Part shown: in pieces, positions 7,452 to 15,404 of the stretch | Layout: each line of letters begins with the position of its first letter | Position numbering within the stretch: position 1 is the first letter of the stretch | Assembly: GCF_024519315.1 (NCBI RefSeq) | Contig: NZ_JANIIC010000031.1 | Span: 49,910-113,909 of the forward strand | DNA length: 64,000 bases | Origin: Streptomyces malaysiensis subsp. samsunensis | Lineage (GTDB): Bacteria > Actinomycetota > Actinomycetes > Streptomycetales > Streptomycetaceae | Direction: 5' to 3' | Made by a program: the position numbers and the translations under genes | Notes under the pieces: generated by a model | Databases searched by the model: none | What the model was told of the DNA's origin: nothing | The model's input: the letters and a program-made list of their open reading frames with translations, nothing else

Positions 7452-8813
7452 TCAGCCCAATCTCACAATTCGGGCGGGCCCGGAAACCGTGCGCCGCACC
7501 TCGAGCGCCACCAGCAGCGAGCACAGCGCCCCGCAGCCGCCCGCGGCCGCGGCCACCACATGGACCGGTACGAACTCGGCGACCGCGCCCGCCACCGCCA
7601 TGCCGAGACCCTGCGCGGTCATCAGCCCGGCCGTCAGCACCGTCATCGCCCGGCCACGCAGCTCATCCGGTACGGCGGCGAAGAACCACTGGTCCAGGCC
7701 CAGGCTGTAGGCGATACCGCAGCCGGTCAGCACCTGGAGGGCCAGCGCCCAGCCGAACGACGGACGGACGGCGTACCCCAGCGCCGGCAGCATCGCCGCG
7801 ATGCCGACCGGCAGCGTCAGCCGGGCCCGGGCGCGCGGTCCGAGCAGCGAGCCCACCAGCGCCTCACTGGCGACCGCGCCCACCGGCATCCCGCACATCA
7901 GCAGCCCAAGACCCACCGAGCCGAGCCCCAGCCCATCGGAGTACGGCGTCAGCAGGACCTCCGGCATCACCACGAACATCGGCGGCACCCACGACAGCAG
8001 CATCAGCGCCCGGATCCGGCGGTCCGCGAACAGCCGCCGCATCCCGCTCAGCGAGTCCCCGAGCAGGGGGCACCTCCCAGCGGTAGCTGGGGGAGCCCCG
8101 CCCCCGCTCAGCCGCCGCGCGGGGCGGCGGCGGGTGCCGAAGCGGAGCACCAGCGCCGAGCCGAGGAGCGCCGCCGCGGTGAGCGCCAGCGCGGCGCGCG
8201 GCGAGACGGCGGCCAGCAGCAGCCCGCCGACCCCGAACCCGGCGAGCTGTGCGGTCTGGGCCGTGATCCGGATGACCGAGCGGCCCAGCACGAAGGCGTC
8301 GCCCTCGCCGAGGATGTCGCCGAGCGTCGCCGCCCGGGTCCCGCTGAACACCGGTGAGATCGCGGCGGGCACACAGCGCAGCGCCAGCAGCGCGGCCACC
8401 GGCATCCCCGGCACCACCATGGCCGCCACGCATCCGGCGTGCACCAGATCGCAGACCACCAGCACCCGGCGGGCCGGGAAGCGGTCGGCGACGGAGGACA
8501 GCAGGGTCCCGCCGATCACATACGGCAGCATCGAGGTGGCGAACGTCAGGGCGCTCAGCAGCGGCGATCCGGTGAGCCGGAAGACCAGGACGGACAGCGC
8601 GATCTGGCCGACCACCTCGCCGAGCATGGAGACCAGGTGCGCGGCGAAGACGGCCCGGAACTCCCGGACCGCGAACACCGCGCCGTAGCCAACGCTCCCC
8701 GGGCCCCCCGGCGTCCCCTCGTCGCCACCGGGCGCGAGCTCGGGTCGGGAGGCGTGCGCGTCGGGGCGCGACTCGGTGGGGCCCGTGGTGCCGGGCCCGG
8801 AGGGCGTTGACAT
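7452..8813 (-). CDS. MFS transporter (enterobactin-exporter-like)
   Basis: A 453-residue protein with about twelve hydrophobic helices. A Gly/Pro-rich hydrophilic N-terminus of about 45 residues precedes the first helix. Motif-like sequences such as SVADRFPARRV in the loop after helix 2 support the major facilitator superfamily. The central cytoplasmic loop (GGGAPPATAGRCPLLGDSLSG) is encoded by an interspersed hairpin repeat at 8061-8109 that has inserted without breaking the frame. The substrate is unknown. It is divergent from an ArsR-type regulator and shares a palindromic promoter region with it. Confidence 0.85.
   Translation of the reverse strand: MSTPSGPGTTGPTESRPDAHASRPELAPGGDEGTPGGPGSVGYGAVFAVREFRAVFAAHLVSMLGEVVGQIALSVLVFRLTGSPLLSALTFATSMLPYVIGGTLLSSVADRFPARRVLVVCDLVHAGCVAAMVVPGMPVAALLALRCVPAAISPVFSGTRAATLGDILGEGDAFVLGRSVIRITAQTAQLAGFGVGGLLLAAVSPRAALALTAAALLGSALVLRFGTRRRPARRLSGGGAPPATAGRCPLLGDSLSGMRRLFADRRIRALMLLSWVPPMFVVMPEVLLTPYSDGLGLGSVGLGLLMCGMPVGAVASEALVGSLLGPRARARLTLPVGIAAMLPALGYAVRPSFGWALALQVLTGCGIAYSLGLDQWFFAAVPDELRGRAMTVLTAGLMTAQGLGMAVAGAVAEFVPVHVVAAAAGGCGALCSLLVALEVRRTVSGPARIVRLG
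8061..8109. repeat. Interspersed hairpin repeat inserted within the MFS gene
   Basis: The core is a large stem: GGGGGCACCTCCCAGC, loop GGTA, then GCTGGGGGAGCCCC (8066-8099). Outer arms GAGC-A-GGGGGC and GCCCCC-GCTC extend it. Similar 'cctcccagcggtagctgggg' hairpins are common dispersed elements in Streptomyces intergenic DNA. Here it lies inside a coding region and is read in frame as a Gly/Pro-rich loop. I found no second copy in this window. Confidence 0.7.
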
Positions 8814-8853
8814 GCCGGAAGCGTGCCCGTGCGGGCGGGGCGGACTCTAGTGT

Positions 8854-8876
8854 TTCGGCCTGAGCCGAATATTCGG
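8854..8876. promoter_or_regulatory. Overlapping palindromes in the MFS/ArsR divergent promoter
   Basis: TTCGGC-CTGA-GCCGAA (8854-8869) is a perfect inverted repeat, and CCGAATATTCGG (8865-8876) is a perfect 12-base palindrome overlapping it, giving three TTCGG-type half-sites. It lies 19-41 bases upstream of the ArsR-type gene and 41-63 bases upstream of the MFS start. An operator for the ArsR-type regulator is the simplest reading. Confidence 0.55.
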
Positions 8877-8894
8877 GGCCAAAGGGGTGCCGCC

Positions 8895-9884
8895 ATGCCA
8901 CTGCATATGCAGTTCGGAGCAGACGACCTGCTGCGCTGCCGGTTCGCCATCTCGCCCCTGTGCCAGACGCACGAGGCGGTGCGCACCCTGCGCAGGACCG
9001 AGCGGCACGGCTACCACCTGCCGTGGCTGCGACGGGTGCGGGAGGCGGTGGCCGGGCTGGATCTGTCGGAGCTGTGGCTGCTGATGCCGGGGCGGGGCGG
9101 CTATACCCCGGACTTCCTGGGGCCGCCGCCGGACGTTCCGTACGCGCCGTTCGAGGACGAGCTGGCGCGGCTGCGGGCCACGGACCCCGCCGAGGCCCGC
9201 CGTGAGCTGGCCCTGTCGCTGGAGAGCGCCCCGGGGGCCGCCGACTCCCCGCGGGGCCGGGCGATGCTGGCCGATCCGGCGCGGGCCGTATCGCGGCTGG
9301 CGGATCTGACCGAACGGGCCTGGCACGCCCTGGTCGCACCGGACTGGCCCCGGCTGAGGGCCCTGCTGGAGGCCGATATCGCCTATCGCTCACGGCAGCT
9401 GGCCGACGGCGGTCTGGAGCGGCTGTTCGCGGATCTGCGGCCGGCGCTGCGCTGGGCCGACGGCACGCTCACCATCCGTACGTCCGTGGTGCCCGCCCGG
9501 ACCCAGGACCTCGACGGGCGGGGGGTGCTGCTGATGCCCAGCGTCTTCGTCTGGCCGGATGTGGTGAGCGGCTTCGCCCCGCCGTGGCAGCCCACGGTGA
9601 TCTATCCGGCGCGCGGGGTCGGCGGGCTGTGGCGGGAGCCGGACGCGCTCGCGGCGGACGCGCTCGTACGGCTCCTGGGGGCGAGCCGGGCCGCGATCCT
9701 CTCCGGTCTGGAGGAGCCCGCGTCCACCACCGCCCTGGCCGCCCGCCACCGTCTGGCGCCCTCGTCGGTCTCGGCGCATCTGGCGGTGCTGCGCGCGGCC
9801 GGGCTGCTCAGCTCACGGCGCCAGGGCCACCAGGTGCTGTACGAGCGCACACCGCTGGGCATGGCGCTGGTGGGCGGGGGCTGA
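8895..9884 (+). CDS. ArsR-type winged-helix regulator with large N-terminal domain (DUF5937-like)
   Basis: A 329-residue protein. The C-terminal ~80 residues form an ArsR-type winged helix (STTALAARHRLAPSSVSAHL, then AGLLSSRRQGHQVLYERTPLG). The first ~240 residues are a separate domain, rich in Leu/Arg/Ala, resembling the DUF5937 region found in many streptomycete ArsR-like regulators; its ligand is unknown. No metal-binding Cys cluster is visible, so metal sensing is not supported. ATG at 8895 follows AAAGGGG. It is divergent from the MFS transporter and probably controls it. Confidence 0.8.
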   Translation: MPLHMQFGADDLLRCRFAISPLCQTHEAVRTLRRTERHGYHLPWLRRVREAVAGLDLSELWLLMPGRGGYTPDFLGPPPDVPYAPFEDELARLRATDPAEARRELALSLESAPGAADSPRGRAMLADPARAVSRLADLTERAWHALVAPDWPRLRALLEADIAYRSRQLADGGLERLFADLRPALRWADGTLTIRTSVVPARTQDLDGRGVLLMPSVFVWPDVVSGFAPPWQPTVIYPARGVGGLWREPDALAADALVRLLGASRAAILSGLEEPASTTALAARHRLAPSSVSAHLAVLRAAGLLSSRRQGHQVLYERTPLGMALVGGG

Positions 9885-9905
9885 GGGCCCCGCCCACCCG
9901 AGGAT

Positions 9906-10199
9906 TCACGCGGAAAGGTGACGCTCGACCGTCTCGACCTTGGAGGTCAGACCGTCCGTGACACCGGGACGGATATCGGCCTTGAGGACCACCGAGACCC
10001 GCGGCGCCCGCGCCTCCACCGCCGAGACGGCGCGCTTGACGACGTCCATGACCTCGTCCCACTCGCCCTCGACCGAGGTGAACATCGCGTCCGTACGGTT
10101 GGGCAGCCCCGACTCCCGGACCACCCGCACCGCGTCGGCGACGTACTCCCCCACGTCCTCGCCGACGCCGAGCGGCGTCACCGAAAAGGCGACGATCAT
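9906..10199 (-). CDS. MTH1187-family thiamine-binding protein
   Basis: A 97-residue protein with a ferredoxin-like fold signature: MIVAFSVTPLGVGEDVGEYVADAV at the start, YVADAVRVVRESGL, TDAMFTSVEGEWDEVMDVVKRA, and ends in VETVERHLSA. This is the MTH1187/YkoF-like (DUF77) family; members bind thiamine or related small molecules. Its ATG overlaps the stop of the upstream DUF3817 gene (ATGA, 10196-10199), so the two are translationally coupled. Confidence 0.85.
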   Translation of the reverse strand: MIVAFSVTPLGVGEDVGEYVADAVRVVRESGLPNRTDAMFTSVEGEWDEVMDVVKRAVSAVEARAPRVSVVLKADIRPGVTDGLTSKVETVERHLSA

Positions 10200-10540
10200 G
10201 CGTTGACCACGCCCTCCTTACGGGCGCGGGCCGCGATCACATCGGCCTCGGCCTCCCGCTTGAGCTTGCGCTCGGCGAAGAAGCCGCCGGTGGGCAGGAC
10301 GGAGAGGACGAAGTACAGGGCCGCGGTCTGCCACTTCCACTTGGTGCGGTTCCAGGCGTCCGCCCAGAAGACCAGGTAGAGGATGAAGAGCACGCCGTGC
10401 ACCATGCCCATCACCGGCACCGCGTTGAAGTCCGTGGTGCGCTTGAGCACCGAGCAGATGAGCAGCAGCAGGAACGACACGGCCTCGGGCGCGGAGACCA
10501 GGCGGAGCCGGCGCAGCGCGGTGGCGGTCTTGAAGTCCAC
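10196..10540 (-). CDS. DUF3817 small membrane protein (copy 2)
   Basis: A 114-residue protein with three predicted membrane helices and the family motifs MVHGVLFILYLVFWAD and FFAERKLKRE. It is clearly a paralogue of the protein at 6466-6798, with a similar order of helices and a shared (F)AERK motif. GTG at 10540 has AAGGTG 5 bases upstream. It is coupled by a 4-base overlap to the thiamine-binding protein gene. The function is unknown. Confidence 0.8.
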   Translation of the reverse strand: MDFKTATALRRLRLVSAPEAVSFLLLLICSVLKRTTDFNAVPVMGMVHGVLFILYLVFWADAWNRTKWKWQTAALYFVLSVLPTGGFFAERKLKREAEADVIAARARKEGVVNA

Positions 10541-10712
10541 GAGAGCACCTTCGGGTGAAGAGAAGGAACGTTAGGGCACAGCCCGGCTTGTGAACCAATG
10601 CACAAGCCTGCGCCCATTGTCGCAGCATCGCGGGCGATCAACGTCCGGGGGGGCACCCCCACGCCCCGGCGCTCCCTGTCCGCCGACGTCAGAGACCGCT
10701 ACCGTCGGCTCC

Positions 10713-11351
10713 GTGGCTCAGTTCCGGCTCCAGGGAAGCAGGGTGCTCGCGGTCGATCTGACCGGCGACTCCGTAAAGGCCAAGAACGGCGCGATGGTCG
10801 CCTACGAGGGGGAGATGACCTTCAAGAAGAAGACCGGCGGCGGAGAGGGGCTGCGCGGGATGGTGACCCGGCGGCTCACCGGTGAGCAGATGGCGGTCAT
10901 GGAGGTGAAGGGGCACGGCACGTGCTACTTCGCCGACCGGGCCAGCGAGATCAATCTGGTGTCGCTGAACGGCGAGAAGCTCTATGTGGAGGTCGGCAAT
11001 CTGCTGTGCACGGACTCCGCGCTGCGCACCGGCACCTCCTTCACCGGGCTGCGCGGCTCCTCACAGGGCAACGGCCTGTTCACCACGACCGTCGAGGGCA
11101 CCGGCCAGGCCGCGCTCGTCTCCTTGGGCACGGCGGTCGTCCTGCGCGTCACCCCGCAGACCCCGCTCCAGGTCGACCCTGGCGCGTACATCGCCCACAC
11201 CGGCGGCCTCGAACAGCACTTCCAGGCGGGGGTGAACTTCCGCGCGCTCATAGGCGAGAGCGGCGGGGAGTCCTTCCAGATCCGCTTCGAGGGGGACGGA
11301 CTGGTGTACGTCCAGCCCAGTGAGCGCAACACGATCGGAGGTGAGGTGTGA
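10713..11351 (+). CDS. AIM24-family protein, first of three
   Basis: A 212-residue all-beta protein with the AIM24 hallmarks: GAMVAYEGEMTF near the start, GLFTTTVEGTGQAAL in the middle, VDPGAYIAH, and a closing GEGLVYVQ-like motif (GDGLVYVQPSE). The family is named after a yeast mitochondrial protein; bacterial members have no settled role. The start is GTG at 10713 with no clear ribosome-binding site, so it may be leaderless. Two more AIM24 genes follow, the last with its start overlapping the preceding stop, indicating a single transcript. No signal peptide is visible, so it is probably cytoplasmic. Confidence 0.85.
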   Translation: MAQFRLQGSRVLAVDLTGDSVKAKNGAMVAYEGEMTFKKKTGGGEGLRGMVTRRLTGEQMAVMEVKGHGTCYFADRASEINLVSLNGEKLYVEVGNLLCTDSALRTGTSFTGLRGSSQGNGLFTTTVEGTGQAALVSLGTAVVLRVTPQTPLQVDPGAYIAHTGGLEQHFQAGVNFRALIGESGGESFQIRFEGDGLVYVQPSERNTIGGEV

Positions 11352-11446
11352 GCGACGTGCGCGCGGCCGCCGGGCCGCAGACGACGGCGAAACCCGCACC
11401 TCTGCGCCGCGCGGGCGGAGAAGCGAACGAAATGGGGCGAGCCTGA
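11348..11446 (+). CDS. Possible 32-codon ORF between AIM24 genes 1 and 2
   Basis: GTG at 11348 overlaps the stop of the first AIM24 gene (11349-11351) and has GGAGG 6 bases upstream, the best ribosome-binding site in this cluster. It runs 32 codons, mostly with G/C in the third position, and its TGA (11444-11446) overlaps the ATG of the second AIM24 gene (TGATG). The peptide is Ala/Arg/Gly-rich and I recognise no domain. It may be a real small protein, a leader that couples translation to the next gene, or an accident of GC-rich DNA. Confidence 0.4.
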   Translation: MSDVRAAAGPQTTAKPAPLRRAGGEANEMGRA

Positions 11447-12096
11447 TGGCGTTCAAGATCCTCACCTCACGGATGGTCGAGGCCCAGGTGTTCCCCGGGC
11501 AGACCCTGTTCAGCCAGCGCGGCGCGATGCTCGCCTACCGCGGGGAGGTGCGGTTCACGCCCAGCATCACCGGCGGACAGCGCGGGGTGATGGGGATGAT
11601 CGGGCGGCGGGTGGCCGACGAGGACACCCCGCTGATGACCGTCGAGGGCCAGGGCACGGTGATGTTCGGGCACGGCGGCCACCACGTCCATGTGATCGAC
11701 CTGGCCGGCGACACCCTCTACGTGGAGTCCGACCGGCTGCTGGCCTTCGACGGCTCGCTGCGCCAGGGCACGATGTTCATGGGCTCCCAGGGTGGGGTGA
11801 TGGGCATGGTGCGCGGCCAGGTCACCGGGCAGGGGCTGTTCACCACCACCCTGGAGGGGCACGGCTCCGCGGCGGTCATGGCGCACGGCGGGGTGCTGGA
11901 GCTGCCGATCGGCCCGGGACGTCCGGTGCATGTCGATCCGCAAGCCTATGTCGCCCACCGGGGTGATGTTCGCAATAAGCTCTCGACGGCGATCGGCTGG
12001 CGCGAAATGGTGGGCCGCGGCTCGGGGGAGGCGTTCCAACTGGAGCTGTCCGGCACCGGCATGGTCTATGTCCAGGCATCGGAGGAGAAGCTGTGA
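11446..12096 (+). CDS. AIM24-family protein, second of three
   Basis: A 216-residue paralogue of the preceding gene with the same order of motifs: GAMLAYRGEVRF, TVEGQGTVMFG, GLFTTTLEGHGSAAV, VDPQAYVAH and a closing GTGMVYVQASE. A Met/Gly-rich section (GVMGMIG, GSQGGVMGMV) is particular to this copy. Its own ribosome-binding site is weak, whereas the 32-codon ORF ending on its start codon has a strong one, so translation is probably coupled. Its stop overlaps the GTG of the third copy (GTGA). Confidence 0.85.
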   Translation: MAFKILTSRMVEAQVFPGQTLFSQRGAMLAYRGEVRFTPSITGGQRGVMGMIGRRVADEDTPLMTVEGQGTVMFGHGGHHVHVIDLAGDTLYVESDRLLAFDGSLRQGTMFMGSQGGVMGMVRGQVTGQGLFTTTLEGHGSAAVMAHGGVLELPIGPGRPVHVDPQAYVAHRGDVRNKLSTAIGWREMVGRGSGEAFQLELSGTGMVYVQASEEKL

Positions 12097-12773
12097 ACGG
12101 CCCCGTGGTCCATGACGCCTGGACGCTGCCCGTCGACGACAACATCAATTCGTACGCCTTCAGCGTGGATCTGAACGGTCAGTGGTTTCTGCAAAGGGGG
12201 AAGATGGTCGCCTACTACGGGCAGATCGACTTCCAGGGCGTCGGGCTCGGCCACCTCGACCACCTCATCGCGCACAGCTTCCACTCCCCGCTGCACGCCG
12301 CGGAGTGGGTGGTGGCCGAGGGCCGGGGCAAGATGGTGCTCGCGGACCGCGCCTTCGACGTCAACTCCTATGACCTGGACGACGGCAACCTCTCCATCCG
12401 GTCCGGCAATCTGCTGGCCTTCCAGCCCTCGCTGTCGCTGAAGCAGTCCATCGTCCCGGGCTTCCTCACCCTCATCGGCACCGGGAAGTTCGTGGCCGCC
12501 TCCAATGGGCCGGTGGTCTTCATGGAGCCGCCGATCCGGGTGGATCCCCAGGCGCTGGTGGGCTGGGCGGACTGCCCGACGCCGTGCCACCACTACGACC
12601 ACGCGTATCTGCGCGGCTTCCTCGGGGGCATCAGGGCGCACACGGGCATCGGGGGCGCTTCGGGTGAGGAGCACCAATTCGAGTTCGTGGGCGCGGGAAC
12701 CGTACTGCTCCAGTCCACGGAGGAGGTCGTGGCCGAGATATCGGTCGGCGAGACAGGGGGTACCGGTTCGTGA
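12093..12773 (+). CDS. AIM24-family protein, third of three
   Basis: A 226-residue member, more divergent than the first two. It has GKMVAYYGQIDF, GKMVLADRAFDVN, IRVDPQALVGW and VGAGTVLLQSTEE. It carries a Cys/His cluster, CPTPCHHYDHAY (residues ~164-175), not seen in the others, which could bind a metal; that is speculation. GTG at 12093 overlaps the previous stop by four bases. A MarR gene follows after 94 bases with its own promoter. Confidence 0.85.
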   Translation: MNGPVVHDAWTLPVDDNINSYAFSVDLNGQWFLQRGKMVAYYGQIDFQGVGLGHLDHLIAHSFHSPLHAAEWVVAEGRGKMVLADRAFDVNSYDLDDGNLSIRSGNLLAFQPSLSLKQSIVPGFLTLIGTGKFVAASNGPVVFMEPPIRVDPQALVGWADCPTPCHHYDHAYLRGFLGGIRAHTGIGGASGEEHQFEFVGAGTVLLQSTEEVVAEISVGETGGTGS

Positions 12774-12838
12774 GCGCGAAGGTGCGGAGTGTAACGTCGA
12801 ACAGGTGACCTCTAGCCCGATACATCCATTGGTTCGGA

Positions 12839-12867
12839 ATTCAACTTCTATAGGTAGAATACATCCC
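12839..12867 (+). promoter_or_regulatory. Promoter/operator of the MarR gene; probably leaderless
   Basis: TAGAAT at 12855-12860 is a good -10 element only 7 bases before the ATG at 12868, so transcription should begin at or near the start codon. The -10 lies in an imperfect 22-base palindrome (12839-12860; outer arms ATTC and GAAT, 8 of 11 positions symmetric), as expected of a MarR autoregulatory site. The local AT content is high for this genome. The -35 is weak. Confidence 0.5.
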
Positions 12868-13344
12868 ATGGAGACCGAGAACGGCGCGCGCTGGCTCAGC
12901 GAAGAGGAACAGCGCGCCTGGCGCACCCACCTGGACGTCAGCCGGCTGCTGACCTACCAGCTCGAAAAGGACCTCCAGCCGTTCGGCCTGACCATGAACG
13001 ACTACGAGATCCTGGTCAACCTCTCGGAGTCGGAGGACCGCCGGATGCGGATGAGCGATCTCGCGTCCGCGACCTTGCAGTCCAAGAGCCGGCTGTCGCA
13101 CCAGATCACCCGGATGGAGAACGCCGGTCTGGTCCGCCGCGAGAACTGCGAATCCGACCGGCGGGGGCTGTACGCCGTGCTGACCGAGCTCGGCTGGGAC
13201 ACCATGCGCAAGGTCGCACCCCACCATGTGGCCTCCGTGCGCAGGCACTTCATCGATCTGCTCACGCCGGAGGACCTCAAGGCGCTGTACGGATCGCTGG
13301 TGCCCGTCGCGGACCATCTGCGCACCCAGCGGGGCCGGGTCTAG
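12868..13344 (+). CDS. MarR-family transcriptional regulator
   Basis: A 158-residue winged-helix regulator: GLTMNDYEILVNLSES leads into the DNA-binding part (MRMSDLASATLQSKSRLSHQITRME, residues ~68-92), followed by the wing AGLVRRENCESDRRGLYAVLT. No ribosome-binding site precedes the ATG, and the -10 element is 7 bases away, consistent with leaderless translation. Its TAG stop and the TAG stop of the convergent sensor kinase share the four bases CTAG at 13341-13344. A target near by could be itself or the AIM24 genes. Confidence 0.85.
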   Translation: METENGARWLSEEEQRAWRTHLDVSRLLTYQLEKDLQPFGLTMNDYEILVNLSESEDRRMRMSDLASATLQSKSRLSHQITRMENAGLVRRENCESDRRGLYAVLTELGWDTMRKVAPHHVASVRRHFIDLLTPEDLKALYGSLVPVADHLRTQRGRV

Positions 13345-14735
13345 CCCGTCGGCAGCCGCAGCTCGAACAGGGCGCCGCCCTCGGGTGCCGCCCGTACGGC
13401 CAGCGTGCCGCCGTGGCGCACCGCCACGTCCCGCGCGATGGCGAGGCCGAGCCCGGCCCCGCCATCGTCGCGGCTGCGGGCGTCGTCGAGCCGTACGAAC
13501 CGCTCGAAGATCCGCTCCCGCTCGCCCTCCGGCACCCCCGCACCGTCGTCCGCGACCTCCAGCACGGCCCACCGGCCCTCGGCGCGCACCACCACCCGCA
13601 CCCAGCCCCCGGCGTGCCGCTGAGCGTTGTCCACCAGATTGCCCAGCACCCGGGCCAGCTGCCCGCGCGAGCCCGGCACCGCCACCGGCGCCACCTCCGT
13701 ACGCACCGGCACCCGGTCCCCCAGCCGCTGGGCCAGCTCCTCGCGCACCAAGGCGTCCAGCGCCACCGGAGTCCCGCTCGAGGGCCGCTCCCCCGCGTCC
13801 AGCCGGGCCAGCAGCAGCAGATCGGCAGAGAGGCGCTGGAGCCGCACCACGTCCTCCACCGCGCCGTCCAGGTCCAGCAGCTCCGGATGGGCGGCGCCCA
13901 CCTCCAGCTGCGTACGGAGCGAGGCCACCGGGGAGCGCAGCTCATGCGAGGCGTCGGCCACAAAGGCCCGCTGCCGCTCCACGGACGCCTCCAGCGCCGC
14001 GAGCGTCTCGTTGGTGGTCCGGGCCAGCCGCGCCACCTCGTCGTACGACCCCGGCACGGGCACCCGCCGGGACAGGTCCGTACTCGCCGTGATGGTGGCC
14101 ATCTCCCGCCGGATGCCCTCCACCGGCCGCAGCGCGCGCCGGGTCACCAGCCAGGTCACGGCGGCCACGACCACCAGCAGCAGCGGCAGCCCGAGCAGCA
14201 TCGCGTTCCGCACCGTGGTCACCGCGCCGCGCTCGGTGGCCAGCGGGGCGCCCGCGTAGACGGTGACGTCGTCGCCCCATCGGTCGGTGGCCTCCACGGC
14301 CGCCCAGACGTAGTCGCCGGTCTCCCCGTCGACACGGGCGGAACCGTCGCGGTACTCCTCCTCGGAGGAGACCCGCCCCGCACCGTCGTCATCGTCCTTG
14401 TCGTCGTCCTCACCGCCCGCCACGGGCGTCACGGACGCGCTCCCGGTGCCCGTCACTGCCTCCAGATCCTCACTGACCGCCCGCACCCGGCCGTCCTCGT
14501 CCACCACCTGCACCGGGATGTCCTCGTCCAGCTTCAGCGCCCCGTAGCCCGCCCCGGCCGCGATCTTCGACGCGACCTCCCGCGCGTCCACCAGGGCCTT
14601 CAGCCGCGCCTGGTCCCCCAGATCGGCGCGCAGCACCTGCAACACCGCGATCCCCGCCGCCACCAGGGCCACCGCCACCACCAGGGTCGCCCCGAGCGCC
14701 GCCCGCGACCGTACCGAACCGAAGACCTTACGCAC
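13341..14735 (-). CDS. Sensor histidine kinase (OmpR-system partner)
   Basis: A 464-residue inner-membrane kinase. The order is: transmembrane helix (residues ~14-34), an extracytoplasmic sensor region with an acidic EDDDKDDDDG stretch, a second helix (~175-197), HAMP linker, the H-box ADASHELRSPVASL, an N-box (GNLVDNAQRHA), and G-boxes (DDGAGVPEG and GGAGLGLAI). GTG at 14735 overlaps the end of the response-regulator gene by 8 bases. It should phosphorylate that regulator. The Asp-rich loop could sense cations or cationic peptides; that is speculative. Confidence 0.9.
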   Translation of the reverse strand: MRKVFGSVRSRAALGATLVVAVALVAAGIAVLQVLRADLGDQARLKALVDAREVASKIAAGAGYGALKLDEDIPVQVVDEDGRVRAVSEDLEAVTGTGSASVTPVAGGEDDDKDDDDGAGRVSSEEEYRDGSARVDGETGDYVWAAVEATDRWGDDVTVYAGAPLATERGAVTTVRNAMLLGLPLLLVVVAAVTWLVTRRALRPVEGIRREMATITASTDLSRRVPVPGSYDEVARLARTTNETLAALEASVERQRAFVADASHELRSPVASLRTQLEVGAAHPELLDLDGAVEDVVRLQRLSADLLLLARLDAGERPSSGTPVALDALVREELAQRLGDRVPVRTEVAPVAVPGSRGQLARVLGNLVDNAQRHAGGWVRVVVRAEGRWAVLEVADDGAGVPEGERERIFERFVRLDDARSRDDGGAGLGLAIARDVAVRHGGTLAVRAAPEGGALFELRLPTG

Positions 14736-15384
14736 GGAGCCGGTACCCCGCTCCCCGCACGGTCTCGATGAGCCCCGCACCCAACTTGCGGCGCAGGGCG
14801 CTCACATACACCTCGACGATGTTGGGGTCGCCGTCGTAGGCGAAGTCCCACACATGCTCCAGGATGTCCGCCTTGGAGACGACGTCCCCCGCCCTCGTCG
14901 CCAACTGCTCCAGCACGGAGAACTCCTTGGCGGTCAGCGCCACCTCCCGCCCGTCCCGCTCCACCCGGCGCGCACCCCGGTCCACCGTCAGCGCCCCCAC
15001 CCGCACCACGGGCGACGCCCCGGAGCCACGCCGCCGCAACAGCGCGCGTACGCGCGCCACGAGCACCACATACGAGAACGGCTTGGTCAGATAGTCATCG
15101 GCGCCCGTGTCGAGCCCCTCCGCCTCGTCGTACTCGCCGTCCTTGGCGGTGAGCATGAGGATCGGCACCTCACTGCCCATCGCCCGCAGCGCCCCACACA
15201 CGCGATAGCCGTTCAGCCCCGGAAGCATGATGTCGAGGACGACGAGGTCGTACGTGCCCTCCTGCGCCCGGTGCAGCCCCTCCCGGCCGTCGTGCACCAC
15301 ATCGACGGCGAACCCCTCCGCCCGCAACCCCTTGGCCAGCGACAGGGCCAGCCGCCGCTCGTCCTCCACAATCAGCAAACGCAT
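14728..15384 (-). CDS. OmpR-family response regulator
   Basis: A 218-residue regulator. The receiver domain has the phospho-acceptor Asp51 (VVLDIMLPG), the acidic pair near the N-terminus (VEDE), and Lys in the YLTKPF motif. The C-terminal winged helix (EFSVLEQLATRAGDVVSKADILEH, then VEVYVSALRRKLG) is OmpR/PhoB-like. It is transcribed first, followed by its kinase with an 8-base overlap. It is divergent from a PepSY protein gene, with direct repeats in the shared promoter that fit an OmpR-type site. Confidence 0.92.
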   Translation of the reverse strand: MRLLIVEDERRLALSLAKGLRAEGFAVDVVHDGREGLHRAQEGTYDLVVLDIMLPGLNGYRVCGALRAMGSEVPILMLTAKDGEYDEAEGLDTGADDYLTKPFSYVVLVARVRALLRRRGSGASPVVRVGALTVDRGARRVERDGREVALTAKEFSVLEQLATRAGDVVSKADILEHVWDFAYDGDPNIVEVYVSALRRKLGAGLIETVRGAGYRLRA

Positions 15385-15404
15385 GCGAACAGGGTCCCAA
15401 AACC

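Noticed and set aside
4846..7710. Plus-strand open frame of 954 codons antisense to icmA, DUF3817 and MarR genes
   Set aside because: It crosses several well-identified genes on the other strand and shows no domain.
13341..15384. Naming the two-component pair cutRS
   Set aside because: The domain types fit many OmpR systems; nothing in the sequence ties this pair to the copper-associated cutRS locus.
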